From Cupriavidus sp. P-10 (GTDB lineage Bacteria; Pseudomonadota; Gammaproteobacteria; Burkholderiales; Burkholderiaceae), in NCBI RefSeq assembly GCF_003402535.2, contig NZ_AP025173.1, forward strand, positions 362,977 to 426,976: a stretch of DNA of 64,000 bases. Direction: 5' to 3'. Below are positions 27,365-35,996 of the stretch, one piece after another; within the stretch, counting starts at the first letter, position 1; each line of letters opens with the position of its first letter. The notes beneath the pieces are model-generated. The model saw nothing but the letters and a program-made list of their open reading frames with translations. It ran no database searches and had not been told where the DNA came from. A program made the translations under genes and the position numbers.

Positions 27365-28588
27365 ATGGCAGGCCCCCTTGCAGGTATCAAGGTCCTAGAC
27401 TTGAGCCGGATCCTTGCTGGACCCTGGAGCACGCAACTATTGTCCGACCTGGGCGCTGACGTGATGAAGGTTGAGCGTCCCGGCACCGGCGATGACACGC
27501 GAGCTTGGGGCCCGCCTTTCCTTACTCGTGAGGATGGCACGACGACGGAAGAGTCGGCGTACTTCCTTTGCGCCAATCGCGGGAAGCGTTCGATCACTCT
27601 GGATGTCAGCAGCAAGGTCGGTCAGGATTTGCTGCACGAGCTAGTCAAAGATTGCGACGTCTTCGTTGAGAACTACAAGTTCGGCGATATGCAACGTTAC
27701 GGGTTGGACTTCAAGACCCTGAGTGAGATCAATCCTCGGCTCGTCTACTGCTCCATCACCGGCTTCGGGCAGACGGGCCCATACCGCAAGCGGGCTGGAT
27801 ACGATTTCGTGGTGCAAGCCATGGGCGGGCTGATGAGCATCACAGGCGAGCGCGACGGCGTCCCCGGTGGCGGCCCGCAAAAATGCGGGGTGCCCATATC
27901 GGACTTGATGACTGGCATGTATGCAAGCGTTGCAATTGTCAGCGCGCTATTTGAGCGAGTCGGCAGTGGCCGCGGGCAGTACGTCGATATGAGCCTGCTG
28001 GATACGCAGGTGGCGTGGCTGGCAAACCAGGCCTCGAACTATTTGGTGGGCGGGAGCCACCCGCGTCGTTGGGGCAACGCGCACCCCAATCTCGCACCCT
28101 ATCAGTCATTCCCTGCAAGCGATGGCTCTCTGATCGTAGCAGTCGGTAATGACCGGCAGTTCCGAGCCATGTGCGAAGCGCTGGGTTTAATCAATCTTCC
28201 GGATGATGACCGCTATCGACGCAATGCGGATCGTCTAAAGAACCGTGAAAGTCTTGTGGAGGTGCTCTCGGCTCGCTTTGAAGAAGAAGAGAGAGACACG
28301 TGGCTCAAACTGCTGGAATCGGTCGGCGTACCTTGTGGCCCGATCCAGAGCATTCCAGAAGCACTGGAGGATCCCCATATCCGGGCGCGTGAAATGGTTT
28401 TCTCTTTGCCCCACAGCAGCGGTGCAAGCGCGCCCCAGGTTGCGAACCCTATCAAGTTCTCTCGCAGCAGTATCGACTACCTTCGCGCGCCCCCAGCGCT
28501 GGGCGAACACACTGAAACCATCCTGAAAAATGAGCTCGGGAAGTCTGTGGAGCAAATTGAGGCAATGCGCCGCGATGGGACGATCTGA
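27365..28588 (+). CDS. Class III (CaiB/BaiF) CoA-transferase, copy 1
   Basis: The 407-residue protein starts 'MAGPLAGIKVLDLSRILAGPW' and has 'LGADVMKVERP', 'CANRGKRSITLD' and the catalytic Asp in 'ISDLMTGMYA' (about 179). It transfers CoA between carboxylic acids, for example from succinyl-CoA to the pathway acid. Strong ribosome site (AAGAGGAG). It is similar in layout to the protein at 39817-41094. Confidence 0.9.
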   Translation: MAGPLAGIKVLDLSRILAGPWSTQLLSDLGADVMKVERPGTGDDTRAWGPPFLTREDGTTTEESAYFLCANRGKRSITLDVSSKVGQDLLHELVKDCDVFVENYKFGDMQRYGLDFKTLSEINPRLVYCSITGFGQTGPYRKRAGYDFVVQAMGGLMSITGERDGVPGGGPQKCGVPISDLMTGMYASVAIVSALFERVGSGRGQYVDMSLLDTQVAWLANQASNYLVGGSHPRRWGNAHPNLAPYQSFPASDGSLIVAVGNDRQFRAMCEALGLINLPDDDRYRRNADRLKNRESLVEVLSARFEEEERDTWLKLLESVGVPCGPIQSIPEALEDPHIRAREMVFSLPHSSGASAPQVANPIKFSRSSIDYLRAPPALGEHTETILKNELGKSVEQIEAMRRDGTI

Positions 28589-28646
28589 CGTGTAATCCGC
28601 CCGACCACAGTGATCACCATAAAGATCACGTTCAAAGGAGACAGAC

Positions 28647-29633
28647 ATGCATCGATTGCTACGAATTGCGGGGGCATTAGCCGTTTGCGGAGTGACACTG
28701 ACCATCGGTCTGGCCGCCGCCCACGCTAAGGAATGGCCGGTCCAGCCGATTCGGGTCGTTCTTCCCTATCCCCCTGGCGGCGCCTCAGACGTGACCGCCA
28801 GGCTCCTAAGCGCTAAGCTTAGCCAGGCATGGGGAGAGTCTGTTGTTGTGGAGAACCGGCCTGGCGCAAACGGCATCATCGCTAATGAAGCCGTTGCGAA
28901 GGCGCAGCCTGACGGCTACACCGTGCTGATGGCCAACCTTGGGCCGAATGCCATCAACCCGGCCGTATACGGGAGACTTCCTTATGACACGCTGAAAGAC
29001 TTTACGCCAGTTGTCTTGGTGACAAAGGTGCCGCTCATTATCGTCACGGCAGCAAATTCGCCGGTGAAGGACCTGCGCCAACTGGTCTCATTAGCAAAGG
29101 CCAAGCCAGGACAGATTACCTTTGGATCTGCAGGCAACGGTTCGGGCAGCCATCTGGCCGGGGAACTCCTTAGTACCATGGCTGGCGTCAAGATGAACCA
29201 CGTTCCCTATAAGGGAGACGCGCCTTCGCTCACAGACGTGCTCGGTCAGCAGATCAATGTTGCCCTTCCCACCGCGCTTGCTGGAATGCCACATGTCAAG
29301 AGTGGAAAACTCAGGGCTCTTGCGGTCACGAGCAAGACTCGATTGCCGGCACTGCCCGATGTGCCGACGGTAGATGAAGCGCTCGGGATAAGCGGATACG
29401 AAGCCGTTTCTTGGGGTGGATTTATGGTGCCGACCGGGACCTCACCAGCCATCGTTGCTAAGATGAACAGCCAGTTCAACAAAGCCCTTCAGGATCCGGA
29501 GGTCCGCGACAAGCTGATGGCTCAAGGCGCGCAGATCGCAGGCGGCACCCCGGAAGCATTCGATGCGTTTCTGCGCACCGAAGTTACGAAATGGAAGCGC
29601 GTGGCTGATTCAGCAAAGGTCCGGCTCGACTAG
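28647..29633 (+). CDS. Bug/TctC-family periplasmic binding protein
   Basis: The 328-residue protein has a signal peptide (cleavage after 'AHA', about 27), 'VVLPYPPGGASDVTARLL' and '[14 protein letters not shown]'. It is the last gene of the FAD-oxidase operon and is followed by a strong hairpin. Its last 205 codons recur almost unchanged at 48661-49279, again followed by the same hairpin and a LacI gene. Confidence 0.9.
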   Translation: MHRLLRIAGALAVCGVTLTIGLAAAHAKEWPVQPIRVVLPYPPGGASDVTARLLSAKLSQAWGESVVVENRPGANGIIANEAVAKAQPDGYTVLMANLGPNAINPAVYGRLPYDTLKDFTPVVLVTKVPLIIVTAANSPVKDLRQLVSLAKAKPGQITFGSAGNGSGSHLAGELLSTMAGVKMNHVPYKGDAPSLTDVLGQQINVALPTALAGMPHVKSGKLRALAVTSKTRLPALPDVPTVDEALGISGYEAVSWGGFMVPTGTSPAIVAKMNSQFNKALQDPEVRDKLMAQGAQIAGGTPEAFDAFLRTEVTKWKRVADSAKVRLD

Positions 29634-29653
29634 CCCTCACCGGGAATGCCGGT

Positions 29654-29681
29654 CCGTCGTCGGGATACCCCCCGACGACGG
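29654..29681 (+). terminator. Hairpin between Bug and LacI genes, copy 1
   Basis: CCGTCGTCGGG and CCCGACGACGG form a perfect 11-bp stem around ATACCC. No T tract follows, so termination strength is uncertain. The same hairpin is kept in the duplicated locus at 49299. Confidence 0.65.
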
Positions 29682-29762
29682 AAACTGCCTGTGGACTACC
29701 AAGGTCGTTACAATGACGGCAGTCGGCCGATATCCCAGGCTGAAGATAACCGCTGATCCGAT

Positions 29763-30782
29763 ATGGTGAATGTCAAGCAAGTCGCCCTCCTCGCCGGCGT
29801 TTCCTCGGCAACAGTCTCCCGTGCACTGACATCGCCGGATCGGCTGCGACCTGACACGCTGGAGCGCGTGCAGAACGCCATCGCAAGCCTCAACTACGTC
29901 CCGTCTTCCTCGGCTCGGGACCTGCGTCAAGGGCGCACGCGATCGGTCGGCATCATTGCGCCGACACTGATGAACGAGCTTTACGCGAAAGCGGTCGATA
30001 CCTTAGAGGCGCAGCTCGATCGGCTCGGATACACCGTTTTATTGACGTGCCACCGGGACGACAGTGAGACAGAACTACGCTGCGCGCGCGCGCTTTTGGA
30101 GCGCAGAGTCGACGGAATCGCCATTATCGGGTCACAGCATCACCCTGACGTCTTCTCGCTAATCCACAAGCATGCCATTCCGTATGTCCTAATGTGGGCC
30201 GTCGATCGTGAGGGTATGCATCCCACGGTGGGATATGACAATCGCTTGGCGATGCGCAGGTTGACGAGCTATTTGGTCAAACAGGGACATCGAAAGTTTG
30301 CCGTCCTCCCAGGGCCACTAGAGACTCAATTTCTCTCCTCTCAACGACTTCTGGGCATCCAAGACGTCCTCAGTGAGAACGGCATTTCGATACCCGACGA
30401 CCGCATTCTCCCGACACCGTACGAAGCATCTGCCGTCCGGCAAGCGGTTCGGACCTGTCTCGAGCGTAATGACTCGCTGCCGCATCAGGAACAGCCGACT
30501 GCCCTGATATGCATCAATGACTTCGTTGCTGTGGCAGCGATCGCGGAGTGCCGCACATTGGGACTATCGGTTCCGAGCGACATCTCAGTTTCAGGCTTCG
30601 GCGACTGGCAGATGGCGGAACTGATGACGCCCGCACTCACGACCGTACACTCGAATCCCGTTCTGATTGGCGAACTTACTTCTCGTAACCTGGTTGATCA
30701 GATTGAAGGCGGGTCCAAACGCAATCAGACCGAGTTCGAGCCTGACCTTGTAGTTCGCGAAAGTACGGCGCCGCCCCGATAG
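29763..30782 (+). CDS. LacI-family transcriptional regulator, copy 1
   Basis: The 339-residue protein has an N-terminal LacI helix-turn-helix ('NVKQVALLAGVSSATVSRAL', residues 2-22) with hinge 'NYVPSSSARDLRQGRTRSVGII', then a periplasmic-binding-like ligand domain. It lies directly after the FAD-oxidase operon and is the likely ligand of the TGTAATCGATTRCM sites before that operon. A second, closely similar gene is at 49404. Confidence 0.92.
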   Translation: MVNVKQVALLAGVSSATVSRALTSPDRLRPDTLERVQNAIASLNYVPSSSARDLRQGRTRSVGIIAPTLMNELYAKAVDTLEAQLDRLGYTVLLTCHRDDSETELRCARALLERRVDGIAIIGSQHHPDVFSLIHKHAIPYVLMWAVDREGMHPTVGYDNRLAMRRLTSYLVKQGHRKFAVLPGPLETQFLSSQRLLGIQDVLSENGISIPDDRILPTPYEASAVRQAVRTCLERNDSLPHQEQPTALICINDFVAVAAIAECRTLGLSVPSDISVSGFGDWQMAELMTPALTTVHSNPVLIGELTSRNLVDQIEGGSKRNQTEFEPDLVVRESTAPPR

Positions 30783-31139
30783 TTGGTGAGCCAAACTACG
30801 TTTTGTCGCTACGGACGGAACTCAGCCGTCGCTCTAGCTAGGCCCTCACCGGGCACAAAGCGGTCGAAGCATACGTTGTCCAGCTATTAAATGAAGCGCT
30901 GCAGACAACGTTCTGAGGGAATTCTTCAGTCATGCGGGGCGCCTAATGGATATCAGTCTCTGCTCCATCCTGATGTCCGCTTAGGGTGGGTCGGTAAGCG
31001 CCGGTCATGCCACTGACCTTTGATTGAGGCGTCAGGGTACCGCCGTTGCCAACTAAGTCGAACGTGTCCCAAAAAGCGGACACATTCGTCCCCTCCGGCG
31101 CGAGCCAGAAGCGTCACCGCACGAAAAGGGAGTTCGAAC
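30783..31139. other. Gap after LacI copy 1, no gene supported
   Basis: About 360 bases. It contains an inverted repeat TGTCCCAAAAAGCGGACA near 31066 (TGTCC/GGACA), possibly a remnant of a transposon end. No coding sequence recognised. Confidence 0.4.
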
Positions 31140-31583
31140 CTATTTCGGCCACCCCGCTTTGGCTGCCGCCGCATCCAGCGCACGAGAAAATCGCCCGATG
31201 TCTTCCGGCCGGAACTCGGCCAGAAACAGTTCTTTGACCGCCGCCTCGTAGATGCCCCACATCTTCTTGCGCAAGGCCTTACCTTGCCGTGTGACGGACA
31301 CGAACGCGGCGCGGCCGTCTTCCTCTGACCGGATACGGGTCACCAGTTCTTCACGCTCCAGCCGGTCAATCAGGCGAGTCAGGTTGTACCGCTCGATGGC
31401 AAGCACATCGGCCAGCTCATGCATCCGGCGGCTTTCCTCCGGCCCGCTTTCAATCCCCCACAGCACGTCGTACCACGCGTAGACTGGCAGTCCAGCCTCG
31501 GCAAGACGCCGATCCACCTCACGTATCAAGGCCCGGTGCGACCGTACAAACGAAAACCACAAATCCGGCTTCTCAGTCGACAT
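31140..31583 (-). CDS. MarR-family transcriptional regulator
   Basis: The 147-residue winged-helix protein has 'ELADVLAIERYNLTRLIDRLEREELV' (about 55-80) and a wing with 'SEEDGRAAFVSVTRQGKAL'. It is divergent from the aceE fragment and separated from it by two oppositely oriented TTGCAGTTGCAA boxes, its probable operators. The target gene is now broken, so the regulator may be an orphan. Confidence 0.85.
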   Translation of the reverse strand: MSTEKPDLWFSFVRSHRALIREVDRRLAEAGLPVYAWYDVLWGIESGPEESRRMHELADVLAIERYNLTRLIDRLEREELVTRIRSEEDGRAAFVSVTRQGKALRKKMWGIYEAAVKELFLAEFRPEDIGRFSRALDAAAAKAGWPK

Positions 31584-31597
31584 GGTATCTCCAATAG

Positions 31598-31654
31598 TTG
31601 CAGTTGCAATTATGCCGCAGAGCGCTCACAATGCCCAGACGATTGCAACTGCAA
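31598..31654. promoter_or_regulatory. Pair of oppositely oriented MarR-type boxes
   Basis: TTGCAGTTGCAA at 31598-31609 and its exact reverse complement TTGCAACTGCAA at 31643-31654 lie between the divergent MarR and aceE-fragment genes, 45 bp centre to centre. Each box is also nearly palindromic. They are likely operators for the MarR protein. Confidence 0.6.
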
Positions 31655-31734
31655 TTCATTTGAAGCGCAATGGCCACGCCTATCCGACCGGGCCTGATGC
31701 GAACCGAAGCCCCGTCAATCCCATGGAGACAGAG

Positions 31735-32100
31735 ATGAATGCCCCGGTGTTGCCGCTACACGTATTGCCGCTGGATGTGGACCCGCAGGAAACCCAGGAA
31801 TGGATTGAGGCCCTGGCCGCCGTGACCGAAGTGGAAGGCCGCGAACGCGCCCACTACCTGATCGGCCGCCTGCATGAATCGGACGCGGCCCGACACGGGG
31901 ATTTCCATGGCGCAATCACGACGCCCTACGTCAATACGATTGCCGAATCGGGCGAGCAGCCGTACCCAGGCGACACCTCGATCGAGCGCCGACTGGCCGC
32001 CATGGCGCGCTGGAATGCCATGGCGATGGTGTTGCGGGCGGGCAAGCACTCCAACGTCGGCGGGCATATCGCCACATATGGGTTCTCCGCTTTCTTCTGA
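31735..32100 (+). pseudogene. N-terminal fragment of a homodimeric pyruvate (2-oxoacid) dehydrogenase E1
   Basis: The 121 codons match the start of AceE-type proteins: 'DVDPQETQEWIEAL…EGRERAHYLIGRL', 'TPYVNTI' and 'RWNAMAMVLRAGK…GGHIATY'. The expected text after 'GHIATY' is shortened by some ten residues before 'GFSAFF', and a stop follows. The catalytic domains are gone. It was probably an aceE/mdeB-like gene controlled by the adjacent MarR before the second P450 module was inserted just downstream. The start at 31735 has GGAGA upstream. Confidence 0.7.
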
Positions 32101-32146
32101 TGTCTACGGGTCGACCTTCGATTCTGTTGTTGAGGGTAAACCCCCT

Positions 32147-32175
32147 TTGCGCCACATAGGTAGGCTACCTAACAT
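32147..32175 (+). promoter_or_regulatory. Promoter with embedded 15-bp operator, upstream of P450 copy 2
   Basis: TTGCGC (32147-32152), 17 bases and TAACAT (32170-32175) with the palindrome TAGGTAGGCTACCTA at 32157-32171. Geometry is identical to P450 copy 1, with slightly weaker -35 and -10 elements. Homology to copy 1 begins at about 32135. Confidence 0.75.
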
Positions 32176-32205
32176 TAGCCACCAATCGCCCTCGGAGATA
32201 TTTCC

Positions 32206-33522
32206 ATGACGGAGTCGCCTGCTCCCACCCCTTCCTCCAACCCATCTTCCGCGGTAGAAGGGCGCTGTCCTTTTGATGCGGCTGCGAACGAGCCGAAATC
32301 AGCGTGTCCTTTTCACGCTGAGGGCGACAGCGGCGGAATCCCAGATTTCCCCCCTAAGCGCGTAGATCCCTTGGCGCCGCCGCCGGTGTTCTTCCAGATG
32401 CAACAGAAGGGCGAATTGGCACAAGGTAAGCTTTGGGACGGAAAGATCGCTTGGCTTGTCACGCGTTATGACGATGTTCGCGCTGTCTTGTCGGACTCTC
32501 GCTTTAGCTCCGACGTCTCACATCCGGGATTTCCCTCTTCCAGCGCCGCAGTAAAGGTTGTTCGGAGTAGTAACCGGACCTTCATTACCCTGGATGAACC
32601 CAAGCATTCAGAGCAACGGCGGATGCTGACCGGCGAATTCACGATCCGAAAGATCGAGAATCTGCGGCCGCGACTTCAGGCCATCGTGGACAAGCTCTTG
32701 GAAGATTTTGCGATGGGGCCGCAGCCTTCTGACCTGGTTAGCGCCTTTACATTGGCGACACCAGCATTGGCTATCTCAGAGTTGCTTGGTGTTCCATACG
32801 ACGATCACGACTTCTTCCAAGAACAGGCGATGATCATGACGTCGAGCACCGCGACGAGGGAAGAGGCTAGCGCCGCGAATCAAGCGTTGTGCGAATACCT
32901 GCGTGAACTGGTGGCGAAGAGATCCGAAAGCCCCGGGGAGGACATCCTCAGTCGCCTTATCGTTAATCATGTACGGAAGGGCGATATCACTGAAACAGAC
33001 GTGGTCTCGCTTGGAAGGCTTCTGCTGATTGCCGGGCACGAGACGACGGCAAATACGACGTCGATGGGGGTGCTCTTCCTACTTCAGAGGCCGGACATCT
33101 GGGAAGAGCTTCGCCAGAATCCAAGCCTCGTTCCAAACGCGGTGGAGGAGATGCTACGCTTCCTGGATGTCATACAGTCCGGGACGCGACGTGTCGCACT
33201 GGAGGACGTTGTCGTGAATGGGCAATTGATCCGAGCCGGTGATCCCGTTGTCGTGCTTAGTATTTCCGCAAATCGCGACCAGGAGCAGTTCAAAGATCCC
33301 CACGTCTTTGACCTCCGCCGTGATGCCCGGACACAGATCGCATTCGGATACGGCCCGCATCAGTGCATGGGACAAGTTCTCGCCAGAGTCGAAATGCAGA
33401 TCATGTTCACCGCCCTACTGAAGCGCCTGCCGAATCTTCGGCTGGCCGTGCCCATCGAGAGCCTCGCGTTCAAGAGCGATTCGCTCATGTATGGTGTTAG
33501 GGCACTGCCCGTTAGCTGGTAA
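32206..33522 (+). CDS. Cytochrome P450 monooxygenase, copy 2
   Basis: The 438-residue paralogue of the P450 at 13324 keeps 'AGHETTANT', the K-helix 'EEMLRFLD' and the heme loop 'FGYGPHQCMG'. It has the same Cys/Pro/His-rich leader ('RCPFDAA', 'ACPFHAEGD'). The two proteins align end to end with many substitutions, so the duplication is not very recent or the copies came from different sources. The reading frame is intact and the promoter retained, but its own ferredoxin and reductase are broken. It would need electron carriers from copy 1. Confidence 0.92.
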   Translation: MTESPAPTPSSNPSSAVEGRCPFDAAANEPKSACPFHAEGDSGGIPDFPPKRVDPLAPPPVFFQMQQKGELAQGKLWDGKIAWLVTRYDDVRAVLSDSRFSSDVSHPGFPSSSAAVKVVRSSNRTFITLDEPKHSEQRRMLTGEFTIRKIENLRPRLQAIVDKLLEDFAMGPQPSDLVSAFTLATPALAISELLGVPYDDHDFFQEQAMIMTSSTATREEASAANQALCEYLRELVAKRSESPGEDILSRLIVNHVRKGDITETDVVSLGRLLLIAGHETTANTTSMGVLFLLQRPDIWEELRQNPSLVPNAVEEMLRFLDVIQSGTRRVALEDVVVNGQLIRAGDPVVVLSISANRDQEQFKDPHVFDLRRDARTQIAFGYGPHQCMGQVLARVEMQIMFTALLKRLPNLRLAVPIESLAFKSDSLMYGVRALPVSW

Positions 33523-33542
33523 ATCCACTACGGCGAATCACG

Positions 33543-33741
33543 ATGAAAATCACAATCTATCCCGAAAAATGCTGCGGTTCCGGCCAATGCGTCGTCAATG
33601 CGCCGGATCTGTTCGACCAAAAGGATGACGGAATCGTCATTCTTTTGAATGCCGATCCGTCGGCCGATCAATACAAAATCTGCACGCTTGGCTGCTGGGA
33701 TCTGTCCGGCGTTGGCAATCGAGATTCACGAGGCTCTCTGA
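33543..33741 (+). pseudogene. [3Fe-4S] ferredoxin, copy 2, frameshifted
   Basis: The first 45 residues match copy 1, including 'CCGSGQCVVNAPDLFDQ'. One extra base near 33672-33680 (in ACAAAATC) shifts the frame. In the shifted frame the sequence continues 'SARLAAGICPALAIEIHEAL' and stops at 33739-33741, overlapping the next ATG as in copy 1. Without correction the product ends at 33764 and loses the distal cluster Cys, so a functional cluster is unlikely. Confidence 0.8.
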
Positions 33742-33753
33742 TGATTCCCCTAA

Positions 33754-35084
33754 CAGGCTGCTGAAGTACTCATCGCGCAAGCGATGAGTACTTCGCCTCA
33801 AGGCTGGTAGGTTCGCTATTTCTCACAATCCGGAAGTCGGACCTCCCTGCATCGACTTTTCCTGCGTTTTGACGCCCATTTCCGGCCTCATTACCGCGAT
33901 TACTGCAACTGCGGACGGATTTGTCCCAGCGAGCGCATGCGCACGAGGTTGTAGGCGGCCATGCTCAGCACAAACATCTGGTCGACCTTCTTCAGGCCGC
34001 GCACCATCACCTGACGCATGCGCCCCACGGTCTTGACCCAGCCAAAGCCCTGTTCGATCAGCTTGCGCTTCTGTTGCGAGACCGCATAACCGGCGCTGCT
34101 GGCAATGGCATCAGGAACGGCCGAGCGCCGCCCCGAGGTGTTCTGCGCCACGTGGGGCGTCACCTTCATTTCCAGGCAGGCCTGAATGAACTCCTGCGCG
34201 TCGTATCCCTTGTCCGCGCCGACGGTTACTTCCACGTTCAGGTCCTCAACCACCTGCCTGGCATCGTTGAGCATTACCTTTGCGGCCTCGCGCTCGGCGT
34301 GTCCGTCCGCATTGGTCACCATGGCGCTCACCACCAGGCCGTGGCGGTTGTCGCTCAGGGTATGACCCATGTAGCGCAGCTCGCTGGCTGTCTTGCCCTT
34401 GCGGTACAGCTTGGCATCGGGATCGGTCTTGGACTCGTGCGTCTCGTTGCTGCGCTTGCGCCCCTTGAAGTTGCCGCCGTCGTTATCGTCTTGGTCGCCG
34501 CCATCCTTGCGCACGAAACTCTTGTGGCCTGCCCACGCCTGAACCAACGTGCCGTCTACGCTGAAGTGCTCACCCGACAGCCAGTTCTTCTTCTGCGCGA
34601 TGGCCAACACCTCGTTGAAGAACTGGATCACTGCATCATGTTTGATCAGCCGTTCGCGGTTCTTGGTGAAGACCGTGGGCACCCAAACTGGGTCGTCCAT
34701 CGACAGCCCGATGAACCAGCGAAACAGCAGGTTGTACTGCGTCTGCTCCATGAGTTGGCGCTCGGAGCGAATGCTGTACAGCACCTGCAGCAGCATGGCC
34801 CGCAGCAACTTCTCCGGCGCGATGCTTGGCCGGCCGCCCTTGATATCGGCCTCGTACATCTGCGCGAACAACCGGTCCATCTTCACCAGCGCCTGATTGG
34901 CCATGGTGCGGATCGAGCGCAGCGGATGGGACTTCGGCACGAAATCCTCCAGCCTCCGCATCGTGAACAAACTCTCGGTGAAGGTGTCTGCGCCGCGCAT
35001 GAATGTGGGGTTGGATGGGGTCCTCAAACCAACGCTTCAGCCAGTCCTCGCGCTGACTTCCGTTGGAGGTATTTCAGCGGCCTG
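33754..35084 (-). mobile_element. IS5-family insertion sequence with 4-bp target duplication
   Basis: The 1331-bp element is bounded by inverted ends beginning CAGGCTGCTGAAGTAC (left) and, read inward, CAGGCCGCTGAAATAC (right). CTAA is duplicated on both sides (33750-33753 and 35085-35088), agreeing with the YTAR-type 4-bp targets of some IS5 groups. It contains one intact transposase. It split the copy-2 ferredoxin reductase. Confidence 0.85.
33900..35027 (-). CDS. IS5-family DDE transposase
   Basis: The 375-residue protein has an N-terminal DUF772-type domain ('GRPSIAPEKLLRAMLLQVLYSIRSERQL'), the first catalytic Asp in 'HFSVDGTLVQAW', the second in 'VGADKGYDAQEF' and the Glu region 'KRKLIEQGFGWVKTVGRMRQ' near the C-terminus. 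No frameshift is seen, so the element may still move. Confidence 0.88.
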   Translation of the reverse strand: MRTPSNPTFMRGADTFTESLFTMRRLEDFVPKSHPLRSIRTMANQALVKMDRLFAQMYEADIKGGRPSIAPEKLLRAMLLQVLYSIRSERQLMEQTQYNLLFRWFIGLSMDDPVWVPTVFTKNRERLIKHDAVIQFFNEVLAIAQKKNWLSGEHFSVDGTLVQAWAGHKSFVRKDGGDQDDNDGGNFKGRKRSNETHESKTDPDAKLYRKGKTASELRYMGHTLSDNRHGLVVSAMVTNADGHAEREAAKVMLNDARQVVEDLNVEVTVGADKGYDAQEFIQACLEMKVTPHVAQNTSGRRSAVPDAIASSAGYAVSQQKRKLIEQGFGWVKTVGRMRQVMVRGLKKVDQMFVLSMAAYNLVRMRSLGQIRPQLQ

Positions 35085-35272
35085 CTAAGCAAATCGTAGT
35101 CATCGGGGCAACGGCCGCCGGCATCACGGCGGCACGAGCAGCCTGCGCGCGCGAGGCTGGGGCGGATGGTACTTCCATCGCAAAAGAGGGCGGCCTGCCC
35201 AACGGCCGCCCATCTCTTTCGAAGCGGTTGATGGCTGGCAAACGTTCAGTAGAGCTCCTCTAAATAGATCGC

Positions 35273-35878
35273 CTAGCGGGCATAAAATTTCATTCCGCAA
35301 ATAACATCTGCCGAAACTTTAAATCTATTATAGAAAGATGACTCAAAGTCATAGGATTGGCTCCACCCAATTCTGTTCGAAATATCCGGTATAGATCTTT
35401 CCAGTCCTGCCAATTCGAACAGCGAACGCATAAGCCGCTGCGTGTTACATATTTCCGTGAAGCAATTGCCCTGGCTGAAGAGGGTCCGCCTGACTCTCGA
35501 GGATGTTGTCTGCAAACTATCCGCTATATCTGCAATATTCCAAGCTTCCTTTGGATTCATAAACACCGACAATGAAATTGCCTCCCAAAGCGGCCTGGAA
35601 TCCCACAGATCGTGCATTGGTTGATCACGCACCACAGAATAACTAGTTACATCCAGATCGAAGCTGCAATGCGAGCTCTTAAAAATAGAGCCGCCCAAGA
35701 ACAGACTCGCAGGAGAAAAAGCGGGGAGCTTCACGAACTTCCCCTCTTTAATTACGCGTGAATAGCCTTGTCGGCTGATTATCTGCTCGCCACTCAACGA
35801 AGTCACTTTCATTGGAATTGGAAGAAAAATATCATGGATCCCGACTTGGCTTCGTGACTGAAGTTGCGTCTGCATCAA
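35273..35878 (-). CDS. AraC-like regulator with atypical composition
   Basis: The 201-residue protein has a C-terminal AraC-type double helix-turn-helix ('NIADIADSLQTTSSRVRRTLFSQG', 'IPDISNRIGWSQSYDFESSFYNRF'). The N-terminal part is short and not recognised. The DNA is clearly richer in A+T than its neighbours, suggesting separate acquisition. It lies between the IS-broken reductase and the acyl-CoA dehydrogenase operon. Target unknown. Confidence 0.65.
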   Translation of the reverse strand: MMQTQLQSRSQVGIHDIFLPIPMKVTSLSGEQIISRQGYSRVIKEGKFVKLPAFSPASLFLGGSIFKSSHCSFDLDVTSYSVVRDQPMHDLWDSRPLWEAISLSVFMNPKEAWNIADIADSLQTTSSRVRRTLFSQGNCFTEICNTQRLMRSLFELAGLERSIPDISNRIGWSQSYDFESSFYNRFKVSADVICGMKFYAR

Positions 35879-35996
35879 TTACGCTACTATCCCGGTCCGA
35901 TACTATGAGCAGCGCGAGGATGTACCACCGCGCTGCCGGAAACGATGAGGGTCACCCGCCATCGCAATTCATCGAGCACTTACTCTTCGCGGCGCC

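Larger units (their letters stand above)
33741..35263 (+). pseudogene. Ferredoxin reductase, copy 2, cut by an IS and truncated
   Basis: The start (ATGATTCCCC) lies at 33741. The IS element follows at once, and the gene resumes at 35089 with the FAD-fold and 'NGRPSLSKRLMAGK' coding, then ends at about 35263. Removing the IS and one target-site copy leaves a single-base deletion relative to copy 3, so the gene was probably out of frame already. Only about 65 codons of some 398 remain. Confidence 0.75.

Noticed and set aside
33921..35099. A 392-codon plus-strand frame opposite the IS5-family transposase
   Set aside because: It mirrors the transposase in a complementary frame and shows no motif of its own; the transposase has all catalytic residues.
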